Source of the DNA: Pseudomonas putida
GTDB taxonomy: Bacteria > Pseudomonadota > Gammaproteobacteria > Pseudomonadales > Pseudomonadaceae
Length of the DNA: 64,000 nt
NCBI GenBank assembly: GCA_041879295.1
Contig: CP047152.1
Location: 5,647,501-5,711,500 of the forward strand
Reading direction: 5' to 3'
The notes under the pieces are model-generated. The model made no database searches. It worked only from the letters and a program-made list of their open reading frames with translations, and was not told the DNA's origin. The translations under genes and the position numbers were made by a program. Below, in pieces: positions 1 through 7,604 of the stretch (positions are counted from its first letter, which is position 1; each line of letters begins with the position of its first letter).

Positions 1-652
1 TCACCAACGTCGGCACATCGACCTTGGCCATGTCGGGACGGAAATCGGTCTCCGAGAATGCCGTCACACAGTCCAGGGTGCCTTTGATTGACGCCATCAG
101 CGCAATGTTCAGGGTCTGCGTCTGCACACCCTGGGACACCTGCTGCCCATGGTTCAGGCCGTAGAACGGCGTAGCGAAATCGGCGATGAACTGCGCGCGG
201 TCGGCACGCAGGCCGGCCTGGATGCCCTCGAACACCGACAGGTCGACACCGTCAGGGTTGTCCTCACGCTTGCCGAACACTGGCGTCACCGCGCCCAGCA
301 ACACCAGCCCGGCCACCCGCTCGCTGCCGTGGCGGGCGATGTAGCGGCTGACATCACCGCCCCCCATCGAGAAGCCCACCAGGGTGACGTCGCGCAGGTC
401 GAGGTGCTCGATCAGCTGGGCAATGTCATCGGCGAAGGTGTCGTAGTCGTAACCGTTCCACGGCTGGCTCGAGCGGCCGAAACCCCGGCGGTCGAAGGCG
501 ATGGCGCGGTAACCGCGGCTGGCCAGGAACTCCATCTGGGAATCCCACATGTCGGCGTCCAGCGGCCAGCCGTGGCTGAACAGCACAGGCTTGCCGCTGC
601 CCCAGTCCTTGAAATAGATCGAAGTGCCATCGCGGGTAACGAACGTACTCAT
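1..652 (-). CDS. Alpha/beta hydrolase of the non-heme chloroperoxidase type, C-terminus cut by window edge
   Basis: The first 217 residues are present; the end lies outside the window. The N-terminal part reads as a beta-strand opening with the oxyanion stretch FSHGWPL (residues 33-39), the DRRGFGRS turn near 55-62 and a nucleophile elbow GFSMGG with the likely catalytic serine at residue 96. This is the pattern of cofactor-free haloperoxidase/esterase enzymes (perhydrolase-like), which hydrolyse small esters and can make peracids. The catalytic Asp and His would be beyond the edge. It is the last visible gene of a minus-strand run after the YcaC-type hydrolase and a small membrane protein, so co-transcription is likely. 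Substrate unknown. Confidence 0.85.
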   Translation of the reverse strand, partial: MSTFVTRDGTSIYFKDWGSGKPVLFSHGWPLDADMWDSQMEFLASRGYRAIAFDRRGFGRSSQPWNGYDYDTFADDIAQLIEHLDLRDVTLVGFSMGGGDVSRYIARHGSERVAGLVLLGAVTPVFGKREDNPDGVDLSVFEGIQAGLRADRAQFIADFATPFYGLNHGQQVSQGVQTQTLNIALMASIKGTLDCVTAFSETDFRPDMAKVDVPTLV

Positions 653-692
653 AACGGTATCTCCTTGAAAGTTTCCAGGTGAAGGCGTCGGC

Positions 693-1001
693 TCAGCCGC
701 GCAGCCAGTTGGCGCAGCGGCGGGTTACCCAAGGCATGATGTAGAACACCACGGGCAGGATGACGAACAGGTTGACGATCAGGTTGCCGGTGATGACGCC
801 GCCCAGCTGCGGGAAGCGTGCAAACAGCGGCGCCAGCAGTTGCGGGATGACCATGGTCATCGGGCAGATCACCAGGTAGGTCAGCAGTGCCTGTTTCCAG
901 CGCGGCGGTTGCGCTGCGGGGGTGCCCGGCGAGCTATCAAGCACCTTGTGTTGCAGGCATACGGTCACCACTTCGCGGTTGTCATGGAGTGCGGTGTTCA
1001 T
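693..1001 (-). CDS. Small two-helix membrane protein, similar to the membrane tail of ABM-domain proteins
   Basis: 102 residues. The start at 1001 is chosen because AAGGAA lies six bases upstream; an upstream in-frame start lacks this. The first 45 residues are polar; the rest holds two hydrophobic segments (about 48-70 and 77-97) ending in a basic tail with RRCANWLRG. The pattern of a conserved Trp before the first helix and PW-TRR after the second resembles the C-terminal membrane part of larger antibiotic-biosynthesis-monooxygenase-domain proteins, but the ABM domain itself is absent. It sits between ycaC and the chloroperoxidase on the same strand. Function unknown; the family link is my inference from pattern only. 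Confidence 0.7.
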   Translation of the reverse strand: MNTALHDNREVVTVCLQHKVLDSSPGTPAAQPPRWKQALLTYLVICPMTMVIPQLLAPLFARFPQLGGVITGNLIVNLFVILPVVFYIMPWVTRRCANWLRG

Positions 1002-1118
1002 CGGCGTTCCTTGGGATGAGCTTGCCCGCATTCACTGTGCAACGGCGAACGGGCGGAGGATTGGATGGGTGTGCTGCCCTGCGCGGGCACCGACTCACGG
1101 CGCCCGGGGCGGGTCGGC

Positions 1119-1748
1119 TTACTTGCCGGCGTTGAAAGCGTTGTAGCTGGTCATCAGGTTGCGGTAGTCCGGGATGTGGTTGGAGCACAGCGCGGCCAGG
1201 CCTTCGATGTCGTTGCGCCAGTCGCGGTGCAGCTCACAGGCCACGCCGAACCAAGTCATCAGCTGGGCACCCGCCTGGCTCATGCGGTCGTGGGCAGCGT
1301 CGCGGGTCATGGCGTTGAAAGTGCCGGAGGCATCAGTGACCACGAACACGTCGAACTCTTCTTCCAGGGCCGACAGGGCCGGGAAAGCTACACAGACCTC
1401 AGTCACCACACCGGCAATGATCAGCTGCTTCTTGCCAGTGGCTTTCACGGCCTTGACGAAGTCTTCGTTGTCCCAGGCGTTGATCTGGCCAGGGCGGGCA
1501 ATGTACGGAGCGTCCGGGAACAGGGCTTTCAGCTCCGGTACCAGTGGGCCGTTGGGGCCTTGCTCGAAGCTGGTGGTAAGAATGGTCGGCAGGTTGAAGA
1601 ACTTGGCCAGGTCGGCCAGGGCCAGCACGTTGTTCTTGAACGCATCCGGCTCGATGTCGCGCACCAGGGACAGCAGGCCAGCCTGGTGATCGACCAGCAG
1701 TACGGCGGCGTCGTCTTTGTTCAGGCGGTTGTATTTGAAGTGGGTCAT
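1119..1748 (-). CDS. ycaC: YcaC-type isochorismatase-superfamily hydrolase
   Basis: 209 residues, the usual YcaC length. The cysteine-hydrolase fold is clear: catalytic Asp20 in LLVDHQ, the RPGQINAWDNEDF stretch after residue 84, and the nucleophile Cys119 in GVVTEVCVAF, followed by VVTDASGTFN. The C-terminal half (WFGVACELHRDWRNDIEGL) is very close to what I recall of E. coli YcaC, a ring-forming enzyme of unknown physiological substrate. AGGAG sits eight bases before the ATG. First gene of the minus-strand run that continues into the small membrane protein and the hydrolase. Confidence 0.92.
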   Translation of the reverse strand: MTHFKYNRLNKDDAAVLLVDHQAGLLSLVRDIEPDAFKNNVLALADLAKFFNLPTILTTSFEQGPNGPLVPELKALFPDAPYIARPGQINAWDNEDFVKAVKATGKKQLIIAGVVTEVCVAFPALSALEEEFDVFVVTDASGTFNAMTRDAAHDRMSQAGAQLMTWFGVACELHRDWRNDIEGLAALCSNHIPDYRNLMTSYNAFNAGK

Positions 1749-1894
1749 GGGGGTAGCTCCTAAGGGTTTTGATGTTCAGTAAGTTGGTGTTTCGCGTTGA
1801 TGGGAGAAGATTAAAACCATCACCTTTGGAGCGGTAGATAGCAGTTTTTGGCTTTAGCGTTCTGTTTTGGGAACGATAGATTGGCGTTGGTTTT

Positions 1895-1932
1895 GCTGGC
1901 CCCTTCGCGGGCTTGCCCGCGAAGGGGCCAGC
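1895..1932. repeat. Single REP palindrome
   Basis: A perfect inverted repeat with 17-bp arms (GCTGGCCCCTTCGCGGG and its complement) around a four-base CTTG loop. It carries the REP core seen through the window. It lies in the divergent gap between ycaC and the channel gene; nothing else convincing is seen in that 258-base gap. Confidence 0.85.
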
Positions 1933-2006
1933 ACAGGCTTGCATTGCCTGCCCGGCAAACCTGCTCTATTACTACCCACAGCCCTCCCCTCACCCCCGAG
2001 ACCACC

Positions 2007-3434
2007 ATGCTGGCCTTCATCCAGTCGACCCCGTTGTTGCTCGGTTGCGCCCTGATCCTGCTCGACCTCGTGCTTTGGCAACTGATCCCTATTCAGCGTC
2101 ATGCCTGGCGCATCAGCGCGCGCCTGGTGATCTTCCTGCTGTTCAGCGCGGTGCTGATGGCCGCCGGCATGAGCCCGCTGCAACCACCGCCGTGGCCCGA
2201 CGATCTCTCGCGCAACCTGATGGCCACGGTATTGGCCATCGGCTGGTGGCTGTTCGGTGCGCGCACGGTGACCGTGGTGTTCGGCCTGTTGCTGGTGGCC
2301 CGTGGCAGCCATGGCGGGCGCTTGCTGCAGGATGTGCTGGGGGCGTTGATCTTCCTCGCCGCCGTGGTCGCGGCCGCAGGCTACGTGCTGCAACTGCCGG
2401 TGAAGGGCCTGCTGGCCACCTCCGGGGTAATGGCCATCGTCATCGGCCTGGCGCTGCAGAGCACACTGGCTGACGTCTTCAGCGGCATCGTGCTGAACAC
2501 CACGCGGCCCTATCAGATTGGCGACTCAATCTCCATCGACGGCACCGAAGGCAAGGTCCTGGACATCGACTGGCGCGCCACGCGCCTGCTGACCGGTACC
2601 GGCAGCCTGGCGGTGATCCCCAACTCGGTGGCGGCCAAGGCGCGGCTGCTCAACCACAGTCGCCCGGCCGATGTGCACGGGGTATCGATCAGCGTGGTGG
2701 TCCCGGCCAAGGTACGGCCCAAGCGCGTGTTCGATGCGCTGGAAAAAGCCTTGCAGGGCGTCAGTGCCATCCTTGCGACCCCGAAGCCGAAGGTGACGGT
2801 AAAGGCCTCGACTCTGGAATCGGTGGAGTACGAGGCTAGCGGCTTCGTGGCCGATGCGGGCACCAAGGGCGATGCACGTAACCAGTTGTTCGACTTGGCA
2901 CACCGGCATCTGGAGGCCAGCGGAGTGATGTGGAACGTCGACCTGGCGGTGCCGCCGCGCAGCCGCCAGCGCGAGGTGCTGGATGAGGTTCGAGTGTTCC
3001 GCTCGCTAAGTGATGAAGAGCGCGATGCGTTGAGCCAGCGCATGACTGCAGTCGAGTACCTGGCGGACCAGGTGATCCTGGGGGTGGGCGAGCATTCCGA
3101 TCATCTGCTGGTGATTGCCAGCGGTGTGGTATCGGCCTCGGTGCGCGACGGAGACAAGCGGCTGGAGGCCGGGCGCATGGGGCCGGGAGAGGTGCTTGGG
3201 ATCGAGGGGATCATCGACGACGAAGACTCGCTGGCCGAATTCCGCACGCTGACCAGTTGCGTGCTGTACCGGATCGACAAGGAACAGGTGAAGAGCTGTT
3301 TGCAGCAGCGTGGCGAAGTGCAGACGGCGTTGAGCAAGTTGCAGCGGTTCCGGCGGCAGAGCCGGGAGTCGTTGTTGCTGCAAAAGCCGGCCCTGATCAA
3401 GAAAGGTGGCTTCCTCAGCTGGCTGCACAAGTGA
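2007..3434 (+). CDS. MscS-family mechanosensitive channel with C-terminal cyclic-nucleotide-binding domain
   Basis: 475 residues, inner membrane. Four hydrophobic segments occupy residues 1-150. The last runs into the MscS pore-lining signature (GVMAIVIGLALQSTLADVFSG, split here as GVMAIVIGLALQ and STLADVFSG) and then the beta domain (PYQIGDSISI, GTEGKVLDIDWRATRL). From about residue 330 a second module begins (FRSLSDEERDAL), with a jelly-roll pattern ending in LYRIDKEQV that fits a cNMP-binding domain. The ATG at 2007 is preferred over an in-frame upstream one because the upstream reading would translate the REP palindrome. The pairing suggests gating tuned by a nucleotide, but residues that would decide cAMP or cGMP binding are not obvious. 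Confidence 0.88.
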   Translation: MLAFIQSTPLLLGCALILLDLVLWQLIPIQRHAWRISARLVIFLLFSAVLMAAGMSPLQPPPWPDDLSRNLMATVLAIGWWLFGARTVTVVFGLLLVARGSHGGRLLQDVLGALIFLAAVVAAAGYVLQLPVKGLLATSGVMAIVIGLALQSTLADVFSGIVLNTTRPYQIGDSISIDGTEGKVLDIDWRATRLLTGTGSLAVIPNSVAAKARLLNHSRPADVHGVSISVVVPAKVRPKRVFDALEKALQGVSAILATPKPKVTVKASTLESVEYEASGFVADAGTKGDARNQLFDLAHRHLEASGVMWNVDLAVPPRSRQREVLDEVRVFRSLSDEERDALSQRMTAVEYLADQVILGVGEHSDHLLVIASGVVSASVRDGDKRLEAGRMGPGEVLGIEGIIDDEDSLAEFRTLTSCVLYRIDKEQVKSCLQQRGEVQTALSKLQRFRRQSRESLLLQKPALIKKGGFLSWLHK

Positions 3435-3439
3435 GACTG

Positions 3440-3541
3440 TGCTGGCCTCTTCGCGGGTAAACCCGCTCCTACAGGTTCACCACAGCCCTCTCAGGCGGTG
3501 AACAATTTGTAGGAGCGGGTTTACCCGCGAATAGGCCAGTA
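3440..3541. repeat. REPIN: two inverted REP palindromes
   Basis: GGCCTCTTCGCGGGTAAACC with the adjoining GCTCCTACAGG, then about 35 unique bases, then the mirror-image copy ending GCGAATAGGCCAG. It fills the convergent gap between the channel gene and amaA and could act as a two-way transcript end. Confidence 0.85.
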
Positions 3542-3542
3542 C

Positions 3543-4829
3543 TTACAACACAACCCTCAGGCACTGCCCCGCGTGGTACAGCGAGAAGCCAGACTCGTAG
3601 AACGCCGTCCGCAGCGAAGGCGCGCTCACACCGCTCATCGGCGAGAACGGAATGGGCAGGCTGTCAGCCTCGCCCTTGAGCAGGAACTCGGCAAACGCCC
3701 GGCCAATCACGGTGCCGGTGGTATTACCGCGCCCGTTGTACCCGGTTACCGCCACCAGCCCCGGCGCCGGCTCGAACAGGCGCATCAGGTGGTCGGGGGT
3801 GAAGTCGATGCAGCCAGTCCAGTGCATTTCCCACTCGACTTTGCCCAGCTCGGGGTAATAGTGGCTCTGGATGCGGTCGGCCCAGCTGCGCACGAACCAG
3901 GCTGGCTTGTTGTCTACCCGGCCCAGGCTGCCGAGCAGCAGTCGGCCCTGATCGTCGCGGCGGATGCTGCTGAGCACGGTGCGGGTGTCCCACGAACCTT
4001 GGCCGTGTGGCAGCACCTTGTCGGCTGCAATACCCTGCAGCGGTTTGGAGGCTACCTGATAGTAGTAACCACGGAAGAACTGCTTCTGCAGGTTGCTCCA
4101 GTCGCCTTCGGTGTAGGCGCCGGTGGAAATGACCACCTTTTCGGCGCGCACAGCGCCACGCGCAGTCTTCACCTGCCAGCCATCCCCCTCACGCTCCAGG
4201 CCTTCGACCGAAGACTGCTGGAAAATCTTGCCGCCCAGGCGCGCCACGGCAGCCGCCAGGCCCTGGGTGTAGCCCATGGGGTTGATGGTGCCAGCACGGC
4301 GATCAAGCAGCGCAGCGGAAATCTTGTCGGTACCGCAGTATTCCTGGCACTGGGCGCCGGTCAGCAGCTCGACGTCGGCACCTCGGCGGCGCCATTGTTC
4401 GTGACGCGCTTCGAGGTCGGCGATGCCGGTGGCGTTGTGCGCCATGTGCAGCGTGCCTTTGTGCTGGGCCTGGCAATCGATGCCGAGGCGCTCGATCATG
4501 GCGAATACTTCAGCCGGGGCTTCGCCAAGCACCTTGTTCAGGCGGCTGCCCTGCTTATGGCCAAGGGTGGCCTCGACGTCGTCGGGGCGGATCCAGGTGC
4601 CGGCGTTGACCAGGCCGACGTTGCGCCCGGAGCCACCGTGGCCGATCTTCCAGGCCTCCAGCACGATCACCGACTTGCCCTGTTCGAGCAGGTGGATGGC
4701 CGCCGACAGGCCGGTAATACCGCCGCCGATCACGCAGACATCGGCCTTGTGCTCACCGGCCAGGGCCTGGGCGGCGACGGTCGGTTTGCTGACGTGTTCC
4801 CACAAGCATTGTTGACGCAGTTCGGACAT
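3543..4829 (-). CDS. amaA: L-pipecolate oxidase (FAD)
   Basis: 428 residues. Near residue 30 a Rossmann dinucleotide site (VCVIGGGITGLSAAIHLLEQ) is followed by HGGSGRNVGLVN, typical of DAO-family amine oxidases; the second FAD contact is GYNGRGNTTGTVIG near the C-terminus. The ATG at 4829 has GGAG eight bases upstream; an in-frame start five codons earlier has none. Position beside amaB on the same strand supports AmaA, which oxidises L-pipecolate to piperideine-6-carboxylate in lysine D-catabolism. Without that neighbour the sequence alone would only say FAD-dependent amine oxidase. Probably co-transcribed with amaB across a 156-base gap that holds a repeat. Confidence 0.87.
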   Translation of the reverse strand: MSELRQQCLWEHVSKPTVAAQALAGEHKADVCVIGGGITGLSAAIHLLEQGKSVIVLEAWKIGHGGSGRNVGLVNAGTWIRPDDVEATLGHKQGSRLNKVLGEAPAEVFAMIERLGIDCQAQHKGTLHMAHNATGIADLEARHEQWRRRGADVELLTGAQCQEYCGTDKISAALLDRRAGTINPMGYTQGLAAAVARLGGKIFQQSSVEGLEREGDGWQVKTARGAVRAEKVVISTGAYTEGDWSNLQKQFFRGYYYQVASKPLQGIAADKVLPHGQGSWDTRTVLSSIRRDDQGRLLLGSLGRVDNKPAWFVRSWADRIQSHYYPELGKVEWEMHWTGCIDFTPDHLMRLFEPAPGLVAVTGYNGRGNTTGTVIGRAFAEFLLKGEADSLPIPFSPMSGVSAPSLRTAFYESGFSLYHAGQCLRVVL

Positions 4830-4871
4830 GGCCGGCTCCAGCAATTTGTTCTTGTTGGGGCCGCAGGGCGG

Positions 4872-4968
4872 CCCATTCGCGGGTAAACCCGCTCCTACAA
4901 GGATCGGTGTCGCTTGGACGAACCCTGTAGGAGCGGGTCTACCCGCGAACCGGGGGCCAGGCCCCCGG
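4872..4968. repeat. REPIN followed by a GC hairpin between amaB and amaA
   Basis: Two mirror-image REP palindromes (4872-4899 and 4925-4949) are followed by CCGGGGGCC-A-GGCCCCCGG (4950-4968), a second very GC-rich hairpin just after the amaB stop. No T-run follows it on the minus strand, so it is more likely an mRNA-stabilising or pause structure inside the amaBA transcript than a terminator. Confidence 0.8.
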
Positions 4969-4985
4969 TCATGCAGCTCAATACA

Positions 4986-6476
4986 TCAGTCGAACACGAT
5001 ACCCTGCGCCAGCGGCAGCTCACGCGAGTAGTTCACGGTGTTGGTCTGGCGACGCATGTAGCCTTTCCAGGCATCCGAGCCCGACTCACGGCCACCGCCC
5101 GTTTCCTTCTCGCCACCAAATGCACCGCCGATCTCGGCGCCGCTGGTGCCGATGTTGACGTTGGCGATGCCGCAGTCGCTGCCCGAGGCGCTCTGGAAGC
5201 GCTCGGCTTCACGGATGTCGGTGGTGAAGATGCAGGACGACAGGCCTTGTGGCACTTCGTTGTTCAGGCGCAGCGCCTCTTCAAAGTCGTCATAGGCCAG
5301 CACGTACAGGATCGGAGCGAAGGTTTCGTGGCGCACCACGTCACTTTGCGCCGGCATTTCAGCAATGGCTGGCGAAACGTAGTAGGCGTTCGGGTACTGG
5401 TCGGCCAGCTGACGCTCGCCACCAAATACCTGGCCACCTTCGTCGCGGGCCTTGGCCAGTGCACCTTGCATGGCGTCGAACGACTGCTTGTCGATCAGCG
5501 GGCCTACCAGGTTGTCTTTACGTGGGTCGCCGATGCGCACTTTGCCGTAGGCGGCTTTGACGCGGGCAACCACTTCGTCCTTGATCGAACGGTGCACGAT
5601 CAGGCGGCGCAGGGTGGTGCAACGCTGGCCGGCAGTGCCAACAGCCGAGAACAGGATGCCACGCACAGCCAGGTCCAGGTCGGCGCTCGGGGCCAGGATC
5701 ATGGCGTTGTTGCCACCCAGTTCCAGGATGCTGCGGCCGAAGCGGGCAGCAACGCGTGGGCCGACTTCGCGACCCATGCGGGTGCTGCCGGTGGCGCTGA
5801 CCAGCGGTACGCGCGGGTCATCAACCATGGCTTCGCCAGCTTCACGGCCGCCGATCACCAGTTGTGCCAAGCCAGCCGGGGCTTCGCCGAAGGCTTTCAG
5901 GGCTTTTTCGAACAGCGCCTGGCAGGCCAGGGCAGTCAGCGGAGTCTTCTCGGACGGTTTCCATACCACCGAGTTGCCGGCCACCAGGGCCAGGGCGGTG
6001 TTCCAGGCCCACACGGCAACCGGGAAGTTGAAGGCGCTGATCACACCGACCACGCCCAGCGGGTGCCAGGTTTCACGCATGTGGTGGCCCGGGCGCTCGG
6101 AAGCGATGGTCAGGCCGTACAGCTGGCGCGACAGGCCAACCGCGAAGTCACAGATGTCGATCATTTCCTGCACTTCGCCCAGGCCTTCCTGGGTAATCTT
6201 GCCGGCTTCGATCGAAACCAGCTCGCCGAGGTCGGCCTTGTGCTCACGCAGCACTTCGCCGAACAGGCGCACCAGTTCGCCACGGCGCGGAGCCGGCACA
6301 CTGCGCCAGGCTTCGAAGGCGCTTTGGGCCTGATCGATACGGGCGATGGTCTCGGCCTTGCCGAGCAGTTTCACCGAGGCGATCTGGCTGCCGTCGATCG
6401 GCGTGTGAACAGGGTAGTCGCCCTGGGTGTAAGCCTCGGCGGCAACGCCAAGGCGCTCGAGCAATCCAGCAACCAT
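4986..6476 (-). CDS. amaB: L-piperidine-6-carboxylate / 2-aminoadipate-semialdehyde dehydrogenase
   Basis: 496-residue NAD(P)-dependent aldehyde dehydrogenase. Landmarks: the oxyanion Asn150 in SAFNFPVAVW, the cofactor stretch KPSEKTPL (174-180), general base Glu252 in ILELGGNNA and nucleophile Cys286 in GQRCTTLRR. This set, with GGGRESGSDAWK near the end, fits the ALDH7-like group that oxidises 2-aminoadipate semialdehyde. Together with amaA downstream and hglS nearby it supplies the step to 2-aminoadipate in lysine catabolism. It is divergent from a LysR gene across 135 bases that carry a likely operator. Start at 6476 is the only sensible ATG before the divergent promoter region. Confidence 0.92.
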   Translation of the reverse strand: MVAGLLERLGVAAEAYTQGDYPVHTPIDGSQIASVKLLGKAETIARIDQAQSAFEAWRSVPAPRRGELVRLFGEVLREHKADLGELVSIEAGKITQEGLGEVQEMIDICDFAVGLSRQLYGLTIASERPGHHMRETWHPLGVVGVISAFNFPVAVWAWNTALALVAGNSVVWKPSEKTPLTALACQALFEKALKAFGEAPAGLAQLVIGGREAGEAMVDDPRVPLVSATGSTRMGREVGPRVAARFGRSILELGGNNAMILAPSADLDLAVRGILFSAVGTAGQRCTTLRRLIVHRSIKDEVVARVKAAYGKVRIGDPRKDNLVGPLIDKQSFDAMQGALAKARDEGGQVFGGERQLADQYPNAYYVSPAIAEMPAQSDVVRHETFAPILYVLAYDDFEEALRLNNEVPQGLSSCIFTTDIREAERFQSASGSDCGIANVNIGTSGAEIGGAFGGEKETGGGRESGSDAWKGYMRRQTNTVNYSRELPLAQGIVFD

Positions 6477-6571
6477 TTGTGCATCTCCTACATCGGTGAT
6501 GGGGTGGAAAAATGATGTGGATCAGTATTAATCCGATCACATAGGTACAACAAACGACCTTTATTCCGCAT

Positions 6572-6592
6572 ATCATTCCGTCAGGTAATGAT
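6572..6592. promoter_or_regulatory. Candidate LysR-type operator between amaB and its divergent regulator
   Basis: ATCATT-N9-AATGAT is a perfect six-base dyad that also contains a T-N11-A LysR box. It lies 19 bases before the regulator ATG and about 95 bases upstream of amaB, as expected for an autoregulated divergent pair. Seen in sequence; binding is inferred. Confidence 0.45.
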
Positions 6593-6611
6593 TTGAGCCG
6601 CAGAGACCGCT

Positions 6612-7502
6612 ATGTCAAAACGCCTGGTACCCTCCATGACCGCCCTGCAGTGCTTTGAAGCTGCAGCCCGCCATCTGAGTTTTACCCGTGCTGCCGAAGA
6701 ACTGCACCTGACCCAGAGCGCGGTCAGCAAGCAGGTGGCACAGCTGGAGGACATGCTGCGCCACCACCTGTTCCTGCGCATCCGCCGGCGCTTGCAGCTG
6801 ACGCCGGCCGGCAGCCTGTACCTGGCCGAGGTCAACAAGATCCTCACCCAGGTGGACATGTCCAGCCGCTACGTACTCACCTACGGCGAGCAGACCGAGA
6901 TATTGAAGGTAGCCACTCAACCGAGTTTTGGCGTGCGCTGGTTGATCCCGCACCTGAAGGGTTTTGGCAAACGGCACAGCAATATCCACTTGGACATTCG
7001 CAACGAGATGGAGCCGTTCGCCCTGCTGCAAGGCTCGGCTGACGTGGTGTTCTTCTATGGCCAGGGCACCTGGCCGGGAGCCACGTGCGTGGAGTTGTTC
7101 CGTGAAGAGGTGGTGCCGGTGTGTGCGCCAGAGCTGCTGGCCGGACGCAGGCTGGCCGGTGCCGAGGAGCTGGCCGAACTGGTGCTGCTGCAAAGCACCT
7201 CGCGGCCGGAGGCCTGGCATGAGTGGTTCCTGGAGCAAGGCCTGCAAAGCGTCAGCGCCTACCACGGGCCGCGCTTCGATACGTTCTATATGGCGTTGAG
7301 CGCGGCGCAGGCCGGGTGCGGGGTGGCGCTGGTGCCGCGCTACCTGGCTGCGAAGGAGCTGGCCGACGGTAGCCTGGTGGTGCCGTGGAACCACGCGATG
7401 CGCAGTGCAGGGGCGCATTACCTGGCGTATGCCGAGCATGCGGCGGAAGTGCCCAAGGTGCGGGCGCTGGTGGAGTGGATCCACGAACAGCTACAGGCTT
7501 GA
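6612..7502 (+). CDS. LysR-type regulator of the GcvA/ArgP-like group, probable regulator of amaBA
   Basis: 296 residues. The N-terminal winged helix reads ALQCFEAAARHLSFTRAAEE followed by LHLTQSAVSKQVAQLE (helix-turn-helix at about 20-48). The rest is a periplasmic-binding-like effector domain with VRWLIPHL and GCGVALVPRYL. It is divergent from amaB and 102 bases ahead of hglS on the same strand, so it is well placed to sense a lysine-pathway intermediate and control both. The effector cannot be read from sequence. It may be co-transcribed with hglS. Confidence 0.88.
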   Translation: MSKRLVPSMTALQCFEAAARHLSFTRAAEELHLTQSAVSKQVAQLEDMLRHHLFLRIRRRLQLTPAGSLYLAEVNKILTQVDMSSRYVLTYGEQTEILKVATQPSFGVRWLIPHLKGFGKRHSNIHLDIRNEMEPFALLQGSADVVFFYGQGTWPGATCVELFREEVVPVCAPELLAGRRLAGAEELAELVLLQSTSRPEAWHEWFLEQGLQSVSAYHGPRFDTFYMALSAAQAGCGVALVPRYLAAKELADGSLVVPWNHAMRSAGAHYLAYAEHAAEVPKVRALVEWIHEQLQA

Positions 7503-7604
7503 GGTCGATCAAAAAAGGAATGACACACTCACTTTTTTTCGCTTGTGAGCAAAGTGTATTCCCAGCTTTCATGTAAGCGTCCGAACCCAACCAGGAAGCT
7601 AGCG

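Noticed and set aside
4914-6515. Open frame of 533 codons opposite amaB
   Set aside because: Antisense shadow of a complete aldehyde dehydrogenase; no motif, no ribosome site.
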